Assembly (NCBI GenBank): GCA_963969595.1
Contig: OZ018410.1
Location: 30,818,913-30,882,912 of the forward strand
Length of the DNA stretch: 64,000 bases
Origin: Neckera pumila
Taxonomy: Eukaryota; Streptophyta; Bryopsida; Hypnales; Neckeraceae
Direction: 5' to 3'
The notes beneath the pieces were generated by a model. It had not been told where the DNA came from, made no database searches, and saw only the letters and a list, made by a program, of their open reading frames with translations. This document shows, piece by piece, positions 12,581-24,090 of this stretch (position 1 is its first letter; each line of letters opens with the position of its first letter). Position numbers and translations under genes: made by a program.

Positions 12581-13009
12581 TCACGAAAAATTGACAATGC
12601 CCATCATTTCTTTCTTTCTATAGGGCTGGAAATTAACATTTGCTTCTACTGCTCCAGAACATGCGTGGAATTGCTTGAGTGGTTGACTATGGGTGGTTCC
12701 ACCATTCAGTTCTCTTACTGCAACAGCCCGATGAGGAAGGTTGGTTTCTTGCGACAGATCGTCACTGTAGCTAAAAGTGGCTGACCTGGCAGCCACGTCT
12801 GCATCCCTGTGGGCAGACCCTACAAGTGTGAAAACAACCTCCAAACCCCGAAGCAAGACTTATCACTGAGCGACTGCTCCCGACGCATTTGCAATGTGAT
12901 CCTCCGCAGGGAAGGTCTTCGGATGATGCAAATTCCTAAAGAGCTAGTTTGAGGGTTTGCAGGTGCATTTACTCGCAGAGCGATTGTGGAGCAGGGGTTC
13001 CGAGGGAGT

Positions 13010-13801
13010 ATGACGATGGCGACCTTGCGCACAAGCTCGTTGTCACAGGTGTTGGGACGTTCCATGAGCAGTGGTCTTCCGTCATCGCCAGCTCCCGTGG
13101 TATGTCGTGCACGTTTGGTGCGAGGAGTGGCCAACTGCGCTCTCACAAGGGGGCTTTCACACAATCGTCTGGCGTTTGCGCCATTAGGGTCTGTGGCGTC
13201 CGCCTTTCGGGAGGGCGATGCCGGTAGAATCATTGCGCCAAGTGTGAGGAGACCCCGCTCGGGAGCCACCACCCCGAGGGCGGCGACGGAAGATGTGCCG
13301 TCTTTCAAAGGATTCCCCCCCATGCAAGAGAAACCTAAATTCTGGTGGCGGATTTTGGCGTGCGTGCCATACCTAATGCCGCTGAGCGAGACGTGGATGT
13401 ACGCCGAGACGGCGTACAGTTTGCACTCGTTTATCGAAGACTATGAATTCTGCACGTATCCGTTTCTTATCCTCATCGGCTCCTTGCCCAGCTGGTTCTT
13501 GCTGGCTTACTTTTTCGGTGCCTATCTGGGCGTGGTGCGCAACAACCGCTGGCCTCATTTCTTGCGGTTTCACGTGGTGACGGGAATGCTTCTGGAGATT
13601 ATTGTGCAGGTGATTGGCACGGTGAATGACTGGGTGCCGCAGGCCGTGTACTGGGGGAAATTTGGAGCTCACTACTGGCTGGCCGTCACCTTCGCTTTTC
13701 TCTTCATTGTGCTAGATTGCATCCGCTGTGCTTTGAATGGCATGTACGCTGATGTGCCCTTTTTGTCCGATGCGTCCTACATGCAGATTCCTTACGAATA
13801 G
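13010..13801 (+). CDS. TIC20: TIC20, plastid inner-envelope protein import translocon subunit
   Basis: A single-exon gene of 263 codons. TIC20 is a core membrane component of the TIC complex, which moves nuclear-encoded precursors across the inner envelope. Residues 1-104 are rich in Ser, Arg and Ala and poor in acidic residues, as expected of a plastid transit peptide. The conserved part starts near Met105. It includes WWRILACVPYLMP (112-124), ETWMYAETAYSLH (127-139), SLPSWFLLAYFFGAYLG (158-174), the helix after WPHFLRFHVVTGMLLE (181-196), YWGKF (214-218) and a final helix ending in DCIRCALNGMYADVPF (236-251). This gives about four membrane spans, as in plant Tic20-I (Arabidopsis protein about 274 residues). 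The open frame extends eight codons upstream to a GTG at 12986, but the first ATG is at 13010, and a second ATG lies two codons on. TIC20-I/IV grouping is inferred from the sequence. No intron is needed. Confidence 0.93.
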   Translation: MTMATLRTSSLSQVLGRSMSSGLPSSPAPVVCRARLVRGVANCALTRGLSHNRLAFAPLGSVASAFREGDAGRIIAPSVRRPRSGATTPRAATEDVPSFKGFPPMQEKPKFWWRILACVPYLMPLSETWMYAETAYSLHSFIEDYEFCTYPFLILIGSLPSWFLLAYFFGAYLGVVRNNRWPHFLRFHVVTGMLLEIIVQVIGTVNDWVPQAVYWGKFGAHYWLAVTFAFLFIVLDCIRCALNGMYADVPFLSDASYMQIPYE

Positions 13802-15880
13802 GTTAATGTTTACGAATGGGTGGTATTCCCTCCGAAGTAGGTATAATTCGCACAGGAAGGTCATTAGTTAATTGTGTATGAAATTGGTCCTGCCTTTTCA
13901 TCAATATGGAGGCATTGGTTCCTTTTGCCATTTATGGCGTTGCTGAGGGATGCTAAGAGTTTGTTCCTGTCGTGCTAATTTGCACAATCTGAGAATTGCT
14001 GCTTACTTGGAGAAGGGGCTTTCGTATGTGATTTTCAGAGGAATTTGGGTTTCAATTTTGGAGTGCTATCTTGTCCTTGTATGCATGGGATCTGCCCTTT
14101 ATGTCTTCTACACTAATCAGGCGTATTACATTGTCCCACACTAATTACCGGAATCTGGAGAAGGTGAAGATAGTGTAAGACATCTAGAACACTTCTTTGG
14201 TGTGGTTCGTCTTTTTGAGAGGTGGTCATGAGTTTGCTGATTGTGGTTTTTTCGATGTCCTCAAATTGTTTGCAACCTCAGAGAATCATTGCTGGTCCGA
14301 AATTGCTTGCACAGAAACGTGCTGTAATCCTTGTGCAGACCTTCACGTATGGTGGTTACTGTTCTCGCAACATGCTGAGGTGCATTTTTGCTTCCACGAG
14401 ACTGCAGGTGTTGTGTCCATTCCCAAGGCCTGCTCTTTCTTGCCTTTGACGTCAGAATGTACAGTAAGATAACTACACCTAAAATCAACCGTGCTGAAAT
14501 GTTGACTCTATTTTTCGATGGAAAATGAACAAATGGAACACCCAAAATTGTGAGATTAAGGTGGTTGATGTCAATGTGAAGTGAAGGACGATTTCAATAG
14601 AGAATTGGTGACTAATTATAGTAATAAAATCTTCTGTAATGCCTAAGTAACCAGATACATATATTATAATCTTCCAACACAATCATCTTCCAACAAATCT
14701 TCCAATACATTTTTTATGATATAATTGTCAATAATTGAAGCAACAATTAGGGCTATTTCAAAGTCATAAGTAAAAAAATGTGCACCTCACATTTGTGCTG
14801 CACCACAAAACACCACAAAACATAGTTTTGAAGACACTCACTATAAAAGATGTGCGTGTTTTAAGGAGGGAAGACTAATAAGAAATTGTTGAATTTTTTT
14901 TAGAGCTTGGAGGTCACATTTCAGAGAAGAAATCAATAATGTGCAGTGGAGAATGATTATCAGTCACAGTCACTTTGCAAAACACCGCATTTTTGGTTGC
15001 TATTGCTAGTTGGTCTCTTCAAGTTTTCCTTCAGGTAGCAAAAATGGAAAGAATTTACAAAGTAGGTTAGTGGTAATTGATATTTTTGTTTTAAAATTGG
15101 TTGTAGAGTTCTCTTTTTCTTCAAGGGGTGATTGCAACGCTAGGATTTGTCTTGGAGACAGTTCTCTGTTGCAAGATAGTTAGGAGGTTGATCTCCAAGC
15201 GTTGAGGATTTAAGGGCAATTTTGAGTGATTCTAGCTTGCATCCCAACTTTGTAGCACCCTTGGTGGGAAATTACCAGAAGCGAGTCACAAACTATAATT
15301 TATTTGCTAAGAGCAGCTCTCGATTGATGCACCCAAGCAATCCACCTTGGTATTTGGGAGACAAAAAGTGAGTAATAAATGCTTGACCTTGTCAAAACTT
15401 CTCTTTGGTATGACAACACTTGTAATTTTATAAGAGACAACTTAGTATTAAACCTTTTTTTCCCCACAAATAAGATAAAGCCACCCATTACCAACCACCG
15501 CCCCACTAGCAATCAATAAGATGTCTTAAATTTAGGAGAGGCCATGACTAATTTCCAACCATTAATTCTTGGTTTCCTACCATCAATTCCTCCATTCTTG
15601 TCACAACACATGTGCTTAGTTGGGAGTGCTAGAGTGAACCAGATGTAGTCTCTTCAATGAGCGGTTTTGGAATACCAGTAGTCTAGACATTGAAAGACCA
15701 ACTTTTGGCTTTCAAAATTCATAGTAATTTCAATTTAAAAGATAAAATTATCAAATGTTTTGCAATCCCTATCATTTCTATCAATGCACCTATGAAAATA
15801 TTTTTTTCCCCTTGCACTACTCCAAATCATGTCCACAATTGATCGATTATGGGTGGCTCCTCTATAGTTCATTGGATTGG
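13802..15880. other. intergenic region between TIC20 and GSA
   Basis: This holds the TIC20 3' region and about 1.5 kb without supportable coding sequence. Short open frames here are incidental. No repeat family seen elsewhere in the window is recognisable. The GC-richer stretch from about 15940 is probably GSA promoter and leader. Confidence 0.4.
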
Positions 15881-16206
15881 CAATGATATTGATTTGTTTA
15901 CTTTGGTTCAGTAGAAGCGGTTGGTCGGAAGACAAAAAAGCTTCCAAGTGTCCAAAGCCCCTAACGTTCCCTTCCGCGTGCGCTTCGTTCCCTACATCGA
16001 GAACGGGGGTGGATCGATTGCCCAATCCAGAACGGCGAGAGTGCACATTGCACTATCCTGTCTATCCTCACCCATTCTCCCCACTGCGAGGTTTCTCCTA
16101 AACCGCTCTGCTTTATCGCTAGAATTTCAGCTCCACGAGACTCTCAGGAGCGTTGTTGAATTCCACTTCGATAACCTTGCAACTGCCCTCATAAAAACTC
16201 TTCGCC

Positions 16207-18742
16207 ATGGCGGCCGCTGCGTCGATTTCCGCAGTCACTGCGAGCTTCACGCCCCTGTCGTTCCAGAATTCCGCTGCGAAGGCGACCTCGGCTGGTATGG
16301 CGTTGCCGGCATTCCACGGACTGAAGGCGACTGCTGGAGCATCCTCTCCCGTCTCGGACCTCACCGTCCGCGTCGCCTCCCATGGGGTTGCGGCGTCGTC
16401 TGCTGGCCGAGGGGTGGTGACCATGACCGCGGACGTCGCCACCAAGTTCGTGACGAAGAAGTCGGAAGAGACTTTCAATGCTGCCAAGGTAAGCCGCTGA
16501 ATTTCTAGTTTTTTCCTTTACAGAGGGTTCGTGGAAACGTAAGCAGTTTGCCACATTTTGTTATTTTCACCACTTTCGACATTTTTCAGATTTTTCCCCA
16601 TTTTTTTTTGTGTGTGTGGGATAGGGTAATAGTTTTTTGTTTTTTTAATAGGGATACTCGTCGTTGTTAGCCAGTGCGCTTTGATGGCGTATATCGAGGT
16701 GGAAGATAGTTTTGTTGTGAGGGAAGCTCAAATTCAATTGAGTGTAATCCTGCAGTGATAGCAAGTGTTATGAGGAAAATTATGGCATAAAAGGAGCGAA
16801 CCCTGATTTTGAATTGGATTTTGTCGTTGCTCATCTCTTCCTATTTTGTTACTGCTTAGTTGGCGCTCTCGACAACAGCCCTCTTTTTTTCTTTAGTGCT
16901 TTGCTTGGATTCTGAAAGGGTTTCAGCAATGTCGGGTTAGTTGTTTTCTGCTCAATAGAGATATTATATTGATGAAGGTCAAAGTTGGCGTGTTTTGGGT
17001 ATTCTACACGTTTTGAGGAGGCGAACCTGCGTTGGAGATGAATTTGAGGGTTTTTTATAATATTTAATTTGTCTTCATCCAACAGGAATTGATGCCTGGA
17101 GGTGTGAACTCTCCCGTGAGAGCTTTCAAATCCGTAGGGGGCCAACCTATTATCTTTGACCGAGTGAAGGGCTGCAAGGCTTGGGATGTGGACGGCAACG
17201 AGTACGTTGATTATGTTGGCTCCTGGGGTCCTGCCATTATCGGTGCTTGCGACGATGAGGTAAGATATACTCAAGCATACTTCTTCAAGATAGTTTTAGG
17301 GTGTACGACAACATTGTGATACAGGAGTGTCTCTGCACTCAAGCGTCTCCACTGACTCACTCTGTAATTGCACATTCCCTGTAATGATATCTTCAGAATC
17401 CGTCATGTTGTGCATACATCTGATGGGACAACTTCAACATGTCATGTTGTGAATATGCATGAGAGTGCTAATAGAAGCCCATTTGTCCCCTCCCTATGCA
17501 GTATTATTGAGAGGTTTGAGTGTACATTCTCGAGTACTTTCTTGAGAGCTTTGGTACTGTTCTCCAGGTGAATGAAGAACTCATCAAGACATTGAGGAAG
17601 GGAACCAGCTTCGGAGCTCCTTGTGTATTAGAGAATGAATTGGCTCAGATGGTGATTGATGCGGTTCCGAGCATCGAGATGGTTCGGTTCGTGAACTCAG
17701 GAACCGAGGCCTGCATGGGCATGCTCCGCCTAGCTCGTGCTTACACCGGTCGCGAGAAGGTTCTCAAGTTTGAGGGGTGTTACCATGGACATGCGGATTC
17801 CTTCTTGGTGAAGGCAGGTAGTGGTGTGGCAACTCTGGGACTTCCAGATTCTCCTGGAGTCCCCGCTTCCTCTACGGCTTCCACATTGACGGCTCCTTAC
17901 AACGACCTTGAGGCTGTCAAGGAAATCTTTGCCGCAAATAAGGGTCAGATTGCGGCCTGTGTGTTGGAGCCTGTCGTTGGAAACTCTGGCTTCATCGTCC
18001 CTCACAAAGAGTTTTTGGAAGGACTTAGGGAGATCACCGCACAAGATGGAACGATGCTGGTGTTCGATGAGGTTATGACTGGGTTCCGTATCGCTTACGG
18101 AGGTGCCCAGGAGTATTTCGGTATTACCCCTGATATTACTACTCTAGGGAAGATCATTGGAGGAGGACTGCCTGTGGGTGCCTACGGAGGGAAGCGGGAG
18201 GTCATGGAGATGGTTGCACCAGCTGGGCCCATGTATCAGGCCGGCACCTTGAGTGGCAACCCTCTCGCAATGACTGCTGGAATCCACACCCTGCGAAGGT
18301 TGAAACAGGCCGGTTCTTACGAGCACTTGGACACGGTTACTGGGAAGCTCATCAACGGCATTCTCCAGGCTGCACGAGATGCTGGCCACGAGGTTTGCGG
18401 TGGCCATATCAGTGGAATGTTCGGGTTCTTTTTCTGTGCCGGCCCGGTTAACAGTTTTGACGATGCCAAAAAGAGTGACACAGCCAAGTTTGCCAAATTC
18501 CATAGGTAAAAGCTTTTCGTCCTTGTCTGAATTTCTTAGAAACATTTGTGCATTCATGTTCTGTTTTTTTCTGTTGGATTCATGCTCACGAAGCTCTGCT
18601 TGTTATGCACAGGGGCATGCTCGAAAGAGGCGTTTATCTTGCTCCTTCCCAATATGAAGCCGGCTTTACCAGTTTGGCGCACTCAGACGCGGATATCGAG
18701 TTCACCATTGCTGCTGCTAAGGATGTCCTCAAGTCTATGTAA
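16207..18742 (+). CDS. GSA: glutamate-1-semialdehyde 2,1-aminotransferase, plastid
   Basis: Four exons join as 16207-16488, 17086-17259, 17568-18505 and 18613-18742 (507 residues). All introns are GT-AG (597, 308 and 107 bp). This PLP enzyme converts glutamate-1-semialdehyde to 5-aminolevulinate, the tetrapyrrole precursor, in the plastid stroma. Exon 1 encodes an Ala/Ser/Thr-rich transit peptide, then [10 protein letters not shown] and the start of the mature enzyme. Exon 2 begins [19 protein letters not shown]. Exon 3 holds [19 protein letters not shown], the PLP-binding FDEVMTGFR, the Schiff-base lysine in [10 protein letters not shown] (about K347) and [13 protein letters not shown]. Exon 4 gives the C-terminus ending DVLKSM. 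The split codon AG|G between exons 3 and 4 restores frame. Length is slightly above Arabidopsis GSA (about 474) because of the longer leader peptide. The ATG sits in GCCATGG. The downstream neighbour fibrillarin is convergent. Confidence 0.97.
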
Positions 18743-19590
18743 GAGATGGTGTGTTCACTGCGGCTGCTTTGCACTCCGTTCTTTGAGAACCGCAATATTT
18801 TTTTCCGGAAGAAACATCGAGGTAGAGGGTATTTACAAGCTCGTAGCAATTTAGGTTGAAAGGTTATCTATGTATAGAAGTATAGCGAAGGACTGCGTAG
18901 ATCCTTGTGTACGCATCTCCCGTGTATCTTTGAGGGTGCCCGAGTCTATGGTCGTTTCGTGGAAACAGCCTCCCTCACAATTCTGAAAGAGCTGGAGCAG
19001 TATCGGTTTCGAACTGAACACCGGAATCAAGGAATGAATTTGCACCTCCTCTGCTAAACAGCACGGAAATTTCCCACGTCTTTTTCGTACTAACAATTTC
19101 TGTCATGGCCCTGAAGTACAAGTTTAAACCTTACAAATGTGGAAAACTGCTTCAGTTGAACATATGAAACAAAACTTGCGAAGGAAACTTACATGTGGAA
19201 ACCTAACCTAGACTCGACCGGCCTGCACGATTCAAATTGTCAAATTGTCACTTAATTTCATATATATTTGGGGCAAACAGATAATCCCCACTTTCAATCA
19301 TCGCTGTCAAGGCTAGACAAACACACCGATAATTTCCATTCCAACTATCAAAGAACTCACAACAGTAAAGATCCAGCATCCGCACAGCGTGTCCTAGTAT
19401 ATTACAATATGAAACCTCAGCGTATGCAACCAAGCATTGAGAAAGACAACTCCTCGTGGCGGTCATAAAACAGACAGTACTTGTGAGCAGCAAATGGACA
19501 GGTTGGCTCAAAATTCAGGTTCCACTGCAAAATCGTGAAGCATGTCTACTCTAAAACCTAATTTATCAAAAAAAGACTAAAAAAATAAAA
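18743..19590. other. shared 3' region of two convergent genes
   Basis: GSA (+) ends at 18742 and fibrillarin (-) ends at 19591, so this 848 bp should hold both 3' untranslated regions. I see no strong canonical poly(A) signal that settles the ends. Confidence 0.5.
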
Positions 19591-20544
19591 TTATGATCCG
19601 GCGGCCGGTTTCGCTTTCTTGGGAGCACGGTAACTACCAACCACACAAGCATGGTCGCGCTCGAAAGGCTCTAAAGTCACTTGCTCCGCGGGCTTAAACT
19701 GCTCCTTCTGAAGCTTCTTCACCTCAGACGCGAACACGGCTTCCGCAGGAACCGTCGAGTCGATGCAGTTCGCCTTGATGGAAATCACGAAGTGACCACC
19801 GTTCTTCAAAAAGTTGTGAGCATTGATAGCCACAATACGAGCCTGGTCGGGCTGAGCCACATCGGCGAAAATCACGTCCACCATACCCACCAACATGCGG
19901 TACTTCATAGGATGCCTCGCGTCCTCGATGATCGGGATCACGTTCGTCCTCTTCTTCGCCATGTTCACGAGGTCACGACCACTGCGGTGAGAAAATTCAA
20001 CGGCGTACACAATACCCGAAGGGCCAACCAAATCGGAAACATGAGACACCGTAGTGCCCGAAGCAGCTCCCAGGTACAGAACGTGAGCGCCGGGCTTAAT
20101 CCAGATGTTGTCCACGCCGCCCAAGATGGCCGCCGCCAGCTTCGACCTGAACGGGTTCCACACACGGTACTCCGTCTTCGTCCCGTCCTCGTTCTCCACC
20201 GAAATGCGCTTCTCGCCGTACACGCTCTCCCCGGGAACCAGATTCTTCGTCACCAGCGCGTCTTCCTTCGCCTTGGCCACGAACACGCCCTCGTGGCGGT
20301 GAGGCTCGATGATCACCTTGGCGCCTCCCTTCATACCGCCGCCTCGGCCACCTCCGCGACCTCCTCGTCCGCCTCTGTCGCCTCCGCGGCCTCGGCTTGC
20401 CCCGCGTCCTCCTCCGAAGCCTCCTCTGTCCCCGCCTCGCCCGCCTCCGCGACCTCCTCCGAAGCCACGGCCGCCTCCACGACCTCCGCCATCACCTCTT
20501 CCCCCCCGGAAACCTCCGCCTCCTCTCGTCAATGGAGGCCTCAT
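19591..20544 (-). CDS. FIB: fibrillarin, box C/D snoRNP 2'-O-methyltransferase
   Basis: One uninterrupted frame of 317 residues. Fibrillarin is the SAM-dependent methyltransferase of box C/D snoRNPs, acting on pre-rRNA in the nucleolus. Residues 8-72 form the Gly/Arg-rich (GAR) domain. The methyltransferase fold follows: [12 protein letters not shown] (80-91), [15 protein letters not shown] (126-140), the SAM motif [17 protein letters not shown] (155-171), EDAR (207-210), FADVAQPDQ (226-234), [14 protein letters not shown] (255-268) and the C-terminal [12 protein letters not shown] (292-303). The catalytic tetrad K-D-K-H is present at about K135, D228, K257 and H298. The open frame begins with a GTG at 20565, but the family start MRPP comes from the ATG at 20544-20542. 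The gene has no intron, which is unusual for plant fibrillarin, whose genes are normally split. A telo-box (AAACCCTAA on the gene strand) lies about 180 bp upstream. Confidence 0.97.
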   Translation of the reverse strand: MRPPLTRGGGGFRGGRGDGGGRGGGRGFGGGRGGGRGGDRGGFGGGRGASRGRGGDRGGRGGRGGGRGGGMKGGAKVIIEPHRHEGVFVAKAKEDALVTKNLVPGESVYGEKRISVENEDGTKTEYRVWNPFRSKLAAAILGGVDNIWIKPGAHVLYLGAASGTTVSHVSDLVGPSGIVYAVEFSHRSGRDLVNMAKKRTNVIPIIEDARHPMKYRMLVGMVDVIFADVAQPDQARIVAINAHNFLKNGGHFVISIKANCIDSTVPAEAVFASEVKKLQKEQFKPAEQVTLEPFERDHACVVGSYRAPKKAKPAAGS

Positions 20545-20724
20545 GATTTCAACAACCTTCGACACACACCAGAAGACACAATGCGCGTGAGTCCGGGCCT
20601 CGCAATTGCAAACTCCAAAGCGAACGGAAAACAGAGGATTGGGGACTAGGTGAGTGAAGGTTGAGGGTTTAGCGTTTTACGCCAGGGTCTGTGGCAGGCG
20701 GGAGAGAAGGCTGGCGCAGCCAAA

Positions 20725-20733
20725 TTAGGGTTT
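20725..20733 (-). promoter_or_regulatory. telo-box upstream of fibrillarin
   Basis: The plus strand reads TTAGGGTTT, which is AAACCCTAA in the direction of the fibrillarin gene, about 180 bp before its ATG. Telo-boxes are typical of plant promoters for ribosomal proteins and ribosome-assembly factors. The position and partner gene fit that role. Confidence 0.6.
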
Positions 20734-20759
20734 CGGGGTTTTACGTAGACCCCCTTCAC

Positions 20760-21606
20760 AATTTATTTGTGTGATATTATGGAATTTTTATATTCGGACA
20801 TTCTGCCATCGAAATGCTTTTTGCTTTTTAAGAAATTATAAGAATTTGAAGTAAAAGAATGCTGACATCTTAACCCTACAACGATGTTTTGAGTCCAATG
20901 AATGATTTTCAGGATTAAAGGAGCCGACCCATTGTTGACCATTTAAGCAATTACGCATATCTACAAGGCAAGGTTCTTCAAGGGAGGAATTTTCCCATGT
21001 ATAGAAATTGAGTTAAAAAGGTTACCATAATTTTCCAGATTTCTATTTCTCAAAACATAATTACTACAAATTTTTTTGCTAAAGATTCTATATGACCTAT
21101 ACTCATTATATAGGCCTCCCTATTTCCGACCAAGGACTGGTTGCTAATTCACCCAAGGGGGGTTGCTAATTCACCTAAGGGTTGGTTGCAATATTGATCA
21201 TCTTGTAGCAAATCATAATGCACCACAATTGCATTGGAAACCATGCCGTATTAAATGACCATTTTTCTCTTGTTGAGCGGAAAGAAAATAGTCTACAAAA
21301 TGGGTAGTGGTTAGGAATGGGTCAAATCCCTTATGGTAGAAACAAAGAATGCACCTCTCCAATTAGAAATTAGATCATTTTTCATTGATTACCTTGGTAC
21401 TTGGCAGCTTCTCCATTGTTATTAAATGTTAGTTTATAATATGGCAAATAGAGCAGACCTACTTCTCTAGATTTTGCATGAGTAAGAGCATCCTCAATGC
21501 AAACGTTTCCCAGGCACTGCAGTAGTAATTGCACAATGGGCCTTACAAACGTGTACAAAATGAGGACCCAATGCAACTTGCAACCACCTCGTGATTCTTG
21601 CAGGAC
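20760..21606. other. gene-free stretch
   Basis: Divergent spacer between the fibrillarin promoter and the MITE. A short direct repeat occurs near 21140-21190 ('ggttgctaattcaccyaagg', two copies). No gene is supported. Confidence 0.4.
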
Positions 21607-21859
21607 GCTAAATCCGTCTCACTTAGGTGGGACCAATAGGTTGGATTTACCCTGGGAAAAACGTTGGAATTTTTATTTGCTACAAAAATTTATATTTGCA
21701 AATTTTGAATTTATATTTGCAATTAAAGGGCCCAAATTAGCTAGGGGGAGTTAGAAAGTATTCTTAAAAACGGCTCAAATATAGGAGGCTTTTTTTACTT
21801 TTATCCCCAAGAACCCCCAATTTATCCCATTGGTCCCACCTTCGTGGGACGGATTTAGC
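21607..21859. mobile_element. 253 bp MITE-like inverted-repeat element
   Basis: The left end is GCTAAATCCGTCTCAC, then AGGTGGGACCAAT. The right end is ATTGGTCCCACC, then GTGGGACGGATTTAGC. The two match as inverted repeats over about 34 bases. The middle is AT-rich and non-coding. I see no target duplication longer than two bases. Confidence 0.7.
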
Positions 21860-23076
21860 AAAATTAAATATATCCATATCTAATCACTTAAGGGATTTTC
21901 GCAGCAAATGATGAGCAATTTAAGGCGTAGGAAATTTTTCCCATGTAAAAAGATAAGAAATATGGGGATTCTCAAATTTTTGTAATTTCATTCCCAAAAT
22001 TGAAATTACTATGAATTTTGGGAGTCAAAAAGTTGTCCGGACTAATAGCCAATGTCTAGAGCCATCCAATTTCGATCATCTAAAAAACTGCTTTCCCGCT
22101 CAACTATTCCCAATTTTCTTCCTCACTACTTTTGGACGTGTCATAGCCTTATTAATCCCAACCTTGAAAAAACACATTCCAAGCTTTTCAACCTTGGTTG
22201 GAAATAGTGCCCCTTACAAGTTGGCTAAGGGGCGTGATTGACTATAGGTGCATTTACCTTAGTCCTCTCCTAAATCGACATGTAGGAGTTGGCCAATCAG
22301 ATGTGTATAATGTTTTGCAAATGTGCAATTAGAGAGTGTGCGATTAGAGAATTGGCATGTTGAATGTGGATCCAAATGCATTTTTAAAATGAACCCAATC
22401 TGCACAATGAAAACATGCCCTATTAAATGAGAGAGGGAATGTTAAATGGGAGAGGGAATTCATCCAGGTGATTGTTCTTCATCCATCCATTTAGGTCTAA
22501 TTCTTCGTTCAACCTGAGGGGGTAGAACTTTAGAACCGCTTTGCAAATTGGTTCCTGCCGTAGAATGTTACACACAGAAAGCAAATATGAAGTCCCAGTT
22601 TGAATTACTCCATATGTGCTAAGGAATTGAATAAGATTTAAGAGTCCGGCTACCTAATCTCGGCCTCCCGAGGAAAATTTCTCCTTGTCGGAGTTTACGA
22701 AAGGAAAAAATGGCGAGTGGGAGGCCTCAAGAATCACCATTCACCTTATAGGAGATTTTTCGTTCCCGCAGCGGTGCAATTAGAGAGAGACAGAGAGTAG
22801 CGAGTTGACGACATTCGTCCATGACGACGGAGTTTCGTCGAACGAACTACTTCTTTCGCTCTTCCTCGTTTTACCGACAGCAAAAATTTCTCTGATGCAC
22901 CTTCGACGGACGACGACGAGCCTTACCGTGATCCTTCGTGTCGGACATCTCCCTCGCAGCGTCTGACTCGTGATGCCATTGCAGCACGCCTGCTTCTGCC
23001 ATGCTCGGTGGCCCTCGCGGCGGATCTGCTTCGGAATGCATCTCTTCTCTTGCTGCCAACAGCGATTGCGTCGCCT
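21860..23076. other. spacer and probable EXO70 promoter
   Basis: The first kilobase has no supportable feature. From about 22730, base composition rises toward that of the genes, with CG-rich sequence through 23130. This may be the promoter and first non-coding exon of EXO70. A GTGAGT donor at 23077 and a TTGCAG acceptor ending at 23862 could bound a leader intron, but this is inference from motifs only. Confidence 0.35.
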
Positions 23077-24090
23077 GTGAGTTCAATGCCATTCGTTTCA
23101 CCTTTGGGATCTCTTTGGATTCAGTTTGATCCACTTCAGTCCATTTTAGGGTTGAATGTTTCGTAAAGCACTTGCTATGAGGGTTTGAGTTCTATGCGAT
23201 AAAGGGTTTGTTTGCGGACGCTTTGATGTGCGGCTATACAGTTCAGTGAGGATGGGAATCCCCAAGGTTAGAGTGAGGACGACTCGGAAAATTTGGAAGA
23301 AACTGCGGATCGGGGGACATCAAGCAACTAGCAGCTTGAAAAATTTCTTAGAATGTTTCTTTGGCAGATCGTGCTCCTCATAACAATAGATGGGTCTGAT
23401 CTGGGAGAAACTAAGAAAATAATTCTAGTCCAGATTGATTGAAATATCGAGATTACTGTTACGAACGCAGTGCTTTGGTTTCGTAATTTTGAATATGCTG
23501 AACTGCCTCTTATGTAGACTCTGGAGGCAATGACGTTGGGCGTATCGAGGTTTTGTAACTAAAGGACGGCAAGGATTCTAGATGATTTTCTTCCAGCAAA
23601 GAACTTGCGTGGAAACATCTTGTCGGTAATTGCAAGATATGTTAGAAACTGTAAGGTATTTTCCTTTGCTGTTATTACCGGAAATGTCCAGGGTTGTGGA
23701 AGTCTCTTGAAGCCACTGCTCAGTAATTTTTATATCAACGGAAAATATGATTTGTAGGCCATATCGTGTTGTTCCATTTGTACTCTGAAAGTATGGCGAT
23801 CAACTCTTTGTGCAAGGTGTACAGGTTTATACTTAGCGTACTCTCTTTTTTGGATATTGCAGGATCTAGAGCCCTTTCACCAGAAGACCTGGTCTAGTTC
23901 TTCTGAGAAACTCTCCAATTTTGGGGTTTTGGGATTTTCCAACCGCTCATCAAACCATCACTTAATTATGACGTGCGATTCGAGCTTTAAGTAGAGTTGT
24001 CTAATTTCTAGTTGCGGGTGCTAGACAGATTCATTTCAGACGACAATTTTCTCGACTATTTTAGACGATTCTTAACTAGTCGGGCCAGAA

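Noticed and set aside
12986..13009. GTG start eight codons upstream of the TIC20 ATG
   Set aside because: A nuclear plant gene is expected to start at ATG; the first in frame is at 13010.
12820..13323. 167-codon open frame antisense to TIC20
   Set aside because: It overlaps the transit-peptide region of TIC20, where high GC keeps both strands open; no recognisable domain.
20545..20565. GTG start upstream of fibrillarin
   Set aside because: The family start MRPP coincides with the ATG at 20544-20542.
19681..20649. Long open frames antisense to fibrillarin, including a Pro/Arg-rich one
   Set aside because: They mirror the GC-rich Gly/Arg coding sequence of fibrillarin and show no domain of their own.
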